Shown here in pieces: positions 14,743 through 19,309 of a stretch of 19,309 bases of DNA (the first letter of the stretch is position 1; every line of letters begins with the position of its first letter). The notes beneath the pieces are model-generated. The model did no database searches. It was not told the DNA's origin and saw only the letters and a list, made by a program, of their open reading frames with translations. A program made the position numbers and the translations under genes. This stretch comes from Bdellovibrionales bacterium (GTDB lineage Bacteria > Bdellovibrionota > UBA1018 > CAIMNF01), in assembly GCA_947457605.1 (NCBI GenBank), contig CANGWP010000026.1:1-19309 (forward strand), read 5' to 3'.

Positions 14743-15201
14743 TTGCTTCGTGCGGTCGGACTTCTGATGGCCGCATGCATCCTTGCCTGGATCAGCGTGG
14801 CAGCGACTCGCGAAATGACAATCGTTGAATATCGGGAAAGATACCGCCCACATGGATTTCTTTGGCGAGCGCTGCTCCATGCAAAAGGGTATTCGCCTGC
14901 CACCACCCACGAGAAGGAGAATCTCATGAGTTCTCAAAAGGAGTTCTCAGAAAATCCCGTGCGAATTCAAATCAGTCCGGGCCTTGAGACAATGATCTTC
15001 CCAAGGGGCGCGCTCTCTGAAACTTTGGAAATTTGGCATCGTGATGCTCTGGATCCGAAGTATGCCGACTGGGTTGATCTACCGAATGATCTGAGCGGCC
15101 TCGAAAAACTCCAAACCTTGCTCGAGAAATCACTCGCGCGACCTCAAAAGCGCACATCCAATCAAGCCAAATCCATTGACCCAAAGGAGATCCGCTATTA
15201 G
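14743..15201 (+). CDS. Single-pass membrane protein of unknown function (pilin-like cluster)
   Basis: I do not recognise this protein. From a TTG at 14743, two bases after the preceding stop, it has 152 residues: one N-terminal membrane helix (LRAVGLLMAACILAWISVAA), then an extracytoplasmic region of about 125 residues with REMTIVEYRERYRPHGFLW and a lysine/serine-rich C-terminus. The start is uncertain: ATG 14767 would cut into the helix, while GTG 14623 or ATG 14629 would overlap the preceding gene and add residues that look like out-of-frame reading. Its place at the end of the pseudopilin run, and the 12-nt gap before the sugar-kinase gene, suggest it belongs to the same transcript. It may be an accessory subunit or anchor. 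Confidence 0.55.
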   Translation: MLRAVGLLMAACILAWISVAATREMTIVEYRERYRPHGFLWRALLHAKGYSPATTHEKENLMSSQKEFSENPVRIQISPGLETMIFPRGALSETLEIWHRDALDPKYADWVDLPNDLSGLEKLQTLLEKSLARPQKRTSNQAKSIDPKEIRY

Positions 15202-15213
15202 AATTGGCCCCCT

Positions 15214-16170
15214 ATGAACTCCAAGAAAAACCGCCCGATTTTGACCGTAGGTTCCATGGCCTTTGATTCAGTGCGCACTCCAGCGGGACGCGCAGACCAG
15301 GTTTTGGGCGGTTCAGTAAACTACTTTTCGCTCGCAGCGTCCCTCTTTTCGCCGATCAAGATTGTGGCCGTGGTGGGAGATGACTTTCCAAAAGATCACT
15401 TGAATTTTCTAAGCCGCCGCGACATCGATGTCAGCGGCATCCAGGTTGCAAAAGGAAAGACCTTTCACTGGGTCGGCGAATACGACACCAATCTGAACGA
15501 AGCCAAGACTCTTGCGACAGCCCTCAATGTTTTCGAACACTTTGATCCAAAGCTTCCGGAGAGCCACAAGGACTGCCCTGTTGTCTTTCTTGCAAACATT
15601 GATCCTGTTCTTCAGACCCAAGTGTTGAATCAAGTGAATGGCCACGAGCTCGTGGCCTGCGATTCGATGAACTTCTGGATCACAGGAAAGCCATCCGAAC
15701 TTAAGGAAACGCTGAAGCGGGTGGACCTACTTTGCATCAACGAAAAAGAAGCGTTTTTGCTCTCTGATGAAAAAAGCCTTGAAAAGGCGGCTCGCAAGAT
15801 TCAAACCATGGGACCATCCAACATCATCATCAAGCGCGGCGAGTACGGCTCGGCTCTCTTCACCCCAAACGGCGCGTTTCTCGCGCCCGCCTACCTCATT
15901 GATGAAGTGATTGATCCAACCGGTGCGGGTGATAGCTTTGCCGGAGCGGTGGTCGGCTATCTTGCCGAAAATGGGGCCAAACGAGACATGATGAAACATG
16001 ATCCAAACGGATGGGATCAGCTTCTTCGTCGCGCAGTAGTTTATGGGACTGTCATGGCAAGCTTCACCATCCAGGATTTCAGCATCGGCAGACTCAAGAC
16101 ACTTTCCCGCGAGGAACTCATGCATCGGCGGGAAAAATTCATGAAAATGATGAGCGTGAGTCAGGCCTGA
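15214..16170 (+). CDS. PfkB (ribokinase) family carbohydrate kinase
   Basis: The 318-residue protein has the ribokinase-family fold markers in order: TVGSMAFDSV at the N-terminus, GGSVNYFSLAASLF (about 32-45) around the substrate lid, VVGDDFP, NEKEAFLL, and DPTGAGDSFAGAVVG with the catalytic base Asp240 and its anion hole. It phosphorylates a sugar or nucleoside with ATP in the cytoplasm. Ribokinase, fructokinase, adenosine or inosine kinase activities all occur in this family and none can be singled out. The close of the sequence (FTIQDFSIGRLKTLSREEL) resembles a widely distributed uncharacterised 'sugar kinase' subgroup. It begins 12 nt after the pilin-like cluster without a clear Shine-Dalgarno and ends 4 nt before the metallophosphoesterase gene. 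Confidence 0.92.
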   Translation: MNSKKNRPILTVGSMAFDSVRTPAGRADQVLGGSVNYFSLAASLFSPIKIVAVVGDDFPKDHLNFLSRRDIDVSGIQVAKGKTFHWVGEYDTNLNEAKTLATALNVFEHFDPKLPESHKDCPVVFLANIDPVLQTQVLNQVNGHELVACDSMNFWITGKPSELKETLKRVDLLCINEKEAFLLSDEKSLEKAARKIQTMGPSNIIIKRGEYGSALFTPNGAFLAPAYLIDEVIDPTGAGDSFAGAVVGYLAENGAKRDMMKHDPNGWDQLLRRAVVYGTVMASFTIQDFSIGRLKTLSREELMHRREKFMKMMSVSQA

Positions 16171-16174
16171 TTTC

Positions 16175-17344
16175 ATGAGTCTGTTTCTTCGATTCGCACT
16201 GGTCTTTGGCACCATTACTTTTTTGGTATGCTGGTTGACCTACCGGATCCTGAAGAGAAGGCTCGGTCTCTCCTCCACTGCAAACCGGAATCTTGCACTT
16301 TTTTTAAGTTTTTGCGGGCTTCTCATGATCATGGGCCCGGTTTCAAACCGGGTATTCAATACCCCGGCCACATCCCTGCCAGATTATTTTCTTCAATGGT
16401 CCCAGTTCACACTGCTCGGTTGGATCGGAACCCTGTTCTTGGTTTTCGTCTTTTTGGAGATCCTGCAACTCCTCTCCAAGCCCTTTGATCCTGCAAAGAG
16501 AATCTTTCTGACGACCGGAGTCTCACGGGGACTCGTGGCAGGAGCCACAGCCTCCTCCATGATCGGGATGTTCGAGGCGACTGCGGGGCCCGTGACCCAG
16601 GAAGTGACCATCAGGCTTCCCGCTCTCCCCAAGTCCTTCGATGGATTCCGGATTGCGCAAATCTCGGATGTCCACATCGGCCCACTCATTCATCGGGATT
16701 ACCTTGAGAATGTGGCGCAGCGCGTGCTCGCGCTGAAAGCCGATGCGATTTTCATCACGGGTGACCTTGTTGATGGAACCGTGGATCAGTTGAAAACGGA
16801 GATCGAACCTTTGAGCCGTCTTCAGGCACCCTCCGGCGTTTATTTCTGTACTGGAAATCACGAGTACTACTCGGGTGTTCATGATTGGATCAAGCACCTG
16901 GAGAGCATTGGAATTCATGTCTTCAAGAACTCGAATCGCATTCTGACCAGAAAGGGGTCGGGGGGAGACGAGCATGTGATGATTGCGGGAGTGTACGATC
17001 ATTCGGCCCACAGGTATGAGGAAAGCCACAGAACCGACCCATTCGCGGCCTGTAAAAATGAGACCGAGGTGAAATGCAAAATCCTTCTTGCCCACAATCC
17101 CTTCAGCATCAAGGAAGCCGCAGCGGCAGGCTATGACCTCCAAGTTTCAGGGCACACGCATGCCGGTCAGTTTTATCCGTATTCGTTTATCGTAAAGACA
17201 GTGCTGAAATATTCAGAGGGCCTGTATCGTGTAAACGACAAGACCCAGCTTTATGTGAATCGCGGCACCGGATTTTGGGGCCCCCCGAATCGCCTTGGTA
17301 AACGAAGCGAGATCACTCACCTCATTTTGAAGTCGGGGGCGTGA
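16175..17344 (+). CDS. Membrane-anchored calcineurin-like metallophosphoesterase
   Basis: The 389-residue protein has three to four N-terminal hydrophobic segments (about 5-25, 38-55, 77-100 and perhaps 117-133), then a metallophosphoesterase domain. Metal ligands are complete: SDVHIG (Asp165, His167), TGDLVDG (Asp197), TGNHEYY (Asn228, His229), AHNP (His307) and SGHTHAGQ (His327, His329). This architecture is that of the YaeI/YkuE group, which includes enzymes acting on phospholipids or on UDP-diacylglucosamine in the LpxG manner. Substrate cannot be told from sequence. The gene starts 4 nt after the kinase stop and is probably cotranscribed with it. The ATG lacks a strong ribosome site, suggesting translational coupling. 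Confidence 0.9.
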   Translation: MSLFLRFALVFGTITFLVCWLTYRILKRRLGLSSTANRNLALFLSFCGLLMIMGPVSNRVFNTPATSLPDYFLQWSQFTLLGWIGTLFLVFVFLEILQLLSKPFDPAKRIFLTTGVSRGLVAGATASSMIGMFEATAGPVTQEVTIRLPALPKSFDGFRIAQISDVHIGPLIHRDYLENVAQRVLALKADAIFITGDLVDGTVDQLKTEIEPLSRLQAPSGVYFCTGNHEYYSGVHDWIKHLESIGIHVFKNSNRILTRKGSGGDEHVMIAGVYDHSAHRYEESHRTDPFAACKNETEVKCKILLAHNPFSIKEAAAAGYDLQVSGHTHAGQFYPYSFIVKTVLKYSEGLYRVNDKTQLYVNRGTGFWGPPNRLGKRSEITHLILKSGA

Positions 17345-17346
17345 GT

Positions 17347-17366
17347 AGTCAGCGTTTTAACTGACT
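17347..17366. terminator. Hairpin between convergent genes (possible terminator)
   Basis: AGTCAG and CTGACT form a perfect six-base stem around an eight-base loop, in the 39-base space between the convergent metallophosphoesterase and livF genes. No T run follows on either strand, so it is not a standard intrinsic terminator; it may only stabilise 3' ends. Confidence 0.3.
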
Positions 17367-17383
17367 GGATTCATTCATCGGGG

Positions 17384-18052
17384 CTAAGAAAAATAGCTTT
17401 TAGCCAGATCCGGATCAGAAAGAAGCATAGCGGCCGCTCCCTCGCGGACAATCCGACCCGACTCCAGGATCAATCCGCGATCCGAGTGCTTTAAGGCAAG
17501 GCGGGCGTTTTGCTCCACGATCAACAATGCCCGACGAGGTTCTTCCCGGACCCATTGATCTAGAGCCAGGAACACATCGATCACCACAAGAGGCGCAAGC
17601 CCCAAAGACAGCTCATCCACGATGAGCAACTCCGGATCACTCATCCACGCTCTGCCAATCGCAAGCATCTGCTGCTGACCGCCGCTCAAGGTCCCGGCCG
17701 CCTGGTTTGGCCGTCCGGCAAGATCCGGGAATACCCGGAAGACCCGCTCCATGAGCTGCTTTGTTTTCGCGCGATCTTTCAATCCATCCGCACCTACCTC
17801 GAGATTCTCGCGGACCGTAAGGTCCGCAAATACCCTACGCCCTTCGGGAACCCAACCGATTCGCGGCCTTTCCACCGTTCCCGCAACCCCGGGAAGAAGC
17901 CCGATCAAACATTCGATCAGAGTGGATTTTCCCGCCCCATTCGGACCCACCAGCGCTACGCACTCACCCGCATGGATCGAAAACGAAACGGCGTGAATCG
18001 TTTTAAGCAAACCACGATTCACGCTGAGCTCTGAGACCTTTAGCAAACTCAT
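17384..18052 (-). CDS. livF: Branched-chain amino acid-type ABC transporter ATP-binding protein LivF
   Basis: The 222-residue ATPase has Walker A GPNGAGKST (36-44), the LivF-typical WVPEGRRVFADLTVREN (about 67-83), signature LSGGQQQ (122-128) and Walker B LLIVDELSLGL (142 onward). It is one of the two ATPases of a HAAT (LivFGHMK) importer, which takes up leucine-type amino acids, or in some operons urea or amides. Walker B has Leu148 where Pro is usual (DEPSLGL). It overlaps livG by 4 nt (ATGA), is last in the visible operon and faces the metallophosphoesterase gene. The ligand depends on LivK, outside the window. Confidence 0.93.
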   Translation of the reverse strand: MSLLKVSELSVNRGLLKTIHAVSFSIHAGECVALVGPNGAGKSTLIECLIGLLPGVAGTVERPRIGWVPEGRRVFADLTVRENLEVGADGLKDRAKTKQLMERVFRVFPDLAGRPNQAAGTLSGGQQQMLAIGRAWMSDPELLIVDELSLGLAPLVVIDVFLALDQWVREEPRRALLIVEQNARLALKHSDRGLILESGRIVREGAAAMLLSDPDLAKSYFS

Positions 18053-18735
18053 GCCTCATCCCCCAGATAAACCCGCCGCACTTCCGGATCTTCGAAAATC
18101 ATTGCGGGTGCCCCCTCCCTCATGATTTTTCCCTGATGGAGAACTGCAATTCGATCACAGGTTCGAAAGAGCGGCCCCATCACATGTTCGACCCATACGA
18201 CCGCGAGGCCGCTTTCTTTGAGGCCCAGAATGAGTTGAGTGGCTTCCTCCATTTCACCCGTGGTCAGTCCGGCCATGGCCTCATCGAGCAAGAGAACCTT
18301 CGGCTTAAGCGCAAGTGCCCGGGCAACCTCCAGTCGCTTCCGGTCCATGAGATTTAGCCCGCCGGAATTTAGATCTTTCCGTTCTCGAAGTCCGACCAGT
18401 TGAAGACACCGAAGGGCAAGGTCCAGATCAGGGGTGGCTACCGCCACATTATCCAAAACACTGAGTGAAGTGAGAGGCCGTGGGGTTTGAAAGGTACGGG
18501 CGATTCCAAGATTCGCGGCGATTGCGGGATTCCGCATCTTGATCTCAAACCCCTGGAGAAAAATTTTTCCAGAATCAGGCGCGTGCACGCCGGACAGAAC
18601 ATTGAAAAGCGTCGACTTTCCGGCACCATTCGGGCCCATGAGACCAAGTACTTCTCCGGCGTTCACCGTAAGATCCACCCCGGTCAGAACCTGGAGGCCG
18701 CCAAATGAAATCCGGATCCCTTCACAGCGAATCAT
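18049..18735 (-). CDS. livG: Branched-chain amino acid-type ABC transporter ATP-binding protein LivG
   Basis: The 228-residue protein has Walker A GPNGAGKST (34-42), the LivG-typical GIARTFQTPRPLTSLSVLDNV (Q-loop Gln83), Walker B KVLLLDEAMAGL (Asp151, Glu152) and switch histidine His184 in VEHVM. The ABC signature is changed: where LSGGQ or LxYGQ would lie it reads LNLMDRKRLEVARAL (127 onward). Variants of this kind occur in a LivG subgroup, so it is not evidence of inactivity. It pairs with LivF as the second ATPase. It is 4-nt coupled to both livM and livF. Confidence 0.92.
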   Translation of the reverse strand: MIRCEGIRISFGGLQVLTGVDLTVNAGEVLGLMGPNGAGKSTLFNVLSGVHAPDSGKIFLQGFEIKMRNPAIAANLGIARTFQTPRPLTSLSVLDNVAVATPDLDLALRCLQLVGLRERKDLNSGGLNLMDRKRLEVARALALKPKVLLLDEAMAGLTTGEMEEATQLILGLKESGLAVVWVEHVMGPLFRTCDRIAVLHQGKIMREGAPAMIFEDPEVRRVYLGDEA

Positions 18736-19309
18736 CCCCGCCCCCCAAGTAAGCCTCGTGGTTTGAGGCGAAAAATCAAGAGCACCACGACCGCATAAAG
18801 AAAAACATGAATCTGTCCAAAGTCACGCAATCCCTCCGAGAGCCCCTCGAGCAGCACCGCTCCGACTACGGGCCCAAGCAATGTACCCATCCCTCCAAGG
18901 ATCGTCATTGCAAGAACCAGAAACATTTGTGAGAGACCGCCCATCTCGGGCGAAATCAAACCAAGATAGTGCCCGTAAAGCGCCCCCGCAAAAGACGCAA
19001 CCGCACTCGATGCAGAGAACACTGCAACCCGCAGGTTCTCTGTCTGAACACCCAGACTTGCCGCCGCGAGCTCATCACTCAGAATGGCGCGAAGATGGAG
19101 CCCCGTTCTTGACTTTTCCAAGGTGCGGATCAAAAACAAAAGGCCCGTAAGTACGAATGCAAAAATGAAAAAGACCGGGATTTTTTGTGCAAGAATGCCA
19201 CGGCCAGCATCCGGCCAAAGAAGCGGCACTTTTAATCCGAGTGACCCTCGTGTCCACTGGTCTTCATTGGTAAGGAAAAGCCTGAGAAGCTCGGAGAAAG
19301 CGAGGGTCA
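18732..19309 (-). CDS. livM: Branched-chain amino acid-type ABC transporter permease LivM (5' end outside window)
   Basis: The frame is open to the window edge; a GTG at 19229 is internal, since upstream codons continue as a typical LivM segment (TLAFSELLRLFLTNEDQW, matching the family's AFxELLRL...LT pattern). About 192 residues of the C-terminal part are visible. They include membrane helices, the family motif LHLRAILSDELAAASLGV, FAGALYGHYLGLISPEMG and AMTILGGMGTLLGPVVGA. The motif RAILSDELAAASLGV is the cytoplasmic EAA-like loop that contacts the ATPases. It overlaps livG by 4 nt. LivH and the binding protein LivK would be expected upstream, beyond the end of this window. Confidence 0.92.
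   Translation of the reverse strand, partial: TLAFSELLRLFLTNEDQWTRGSLGLKVPLLWPDAGRGILAQKIPVFFIFAFVLTGLLFLIRTLEKSRTGLHLRAILSDELAAASLGVQTENLRVAVFSASSAVASFAGALYGHYLGLISPEMGGLSQMFLVLAMTILGGMGTLLGPVVGAVLLEGLSEGLRDFGQIHVFLYAVVVLLIFRLKPRGLLGGRG

Noticed and set aside
15201..15211. AGAATTGGCCC repeated at 13526-13536 and 15201-15211, both ahead of genes
   Set aside because: An 11-base match between two places is expected many times by chance in 19 kb, and no palindrome or further copy supports a regulator site.

Overview
The window looks like chromosomal DNA of a Gram-negative bacterium: it has a lipoprotein signal, a SPOR-domain envelope protein, a secreted M16 peptidase pair, a DedA protein and type IVb-pilin-like genes. 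The mix of paired M16 proteins, a CHASE2 adenylate cyclase, short GQGLSEY-type pilins, a full-length CinA and densely packed overlapping genes fits Bdellovibrionota or related former Deltaproteobacteria. That placement is an inference from gene content, not a proven one. I see no phage, transposon, CRISPR array or rRNA, and no gene-free stretch longer than about 125 bases.

Layout, left to right. 1-1741: the tail of one M16 peptidase and a complete, catalytically dead M16 partner. 1729-2391, minus strand: tRNA-Lys(TTT) followed 17 nt later by a TerC-family metal exporter. 2514-4367: a large lipoprotein metallopeptidase with M13 (neprilysin)-like motifs. 4345-5490, minus: a class V aminotransferase. 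5581-8801: acetyl-CoA synthetase (acs) and cinA in one operon. 8907-12830: DedA, CHASE2 adenylate cyclase and a cyclic-nucleotide-binding protein in a tight operon, so second-messenger maker and receptor lie side by side. 12831-13478, minus: a SPOR-domain membrane protein. 13578-15201: a nest of overlapping small genes with prepilin-like N-termini (Flp-like, TadE-like, one lacking Glu+5, and a second Glu+5 protein) plus a single-pass membrane protein. 15214-17344: a PfkB sugar kinase and a membrane-anchored metallophosphoesterase. 17384-19309, minus: livF, livG and partial livM of a branched-chain amino acid or amide-type ABC importer.

The most distinctive parts are (i) the overlapping pseudopilin nest, which stands without any visible assembly ATPase, secretin or prepilin peptidase; (ii) the adenylate cyclase with a receptor that lacks a recognisable DNA-binding domain; and (iii) the M13-like lipoprotein, in which the third zinc ligand is displaced by a roughly 150-residue insertion. 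Metabolic genes (acs, aminotransferase, PfkB, Liv) are conventional.
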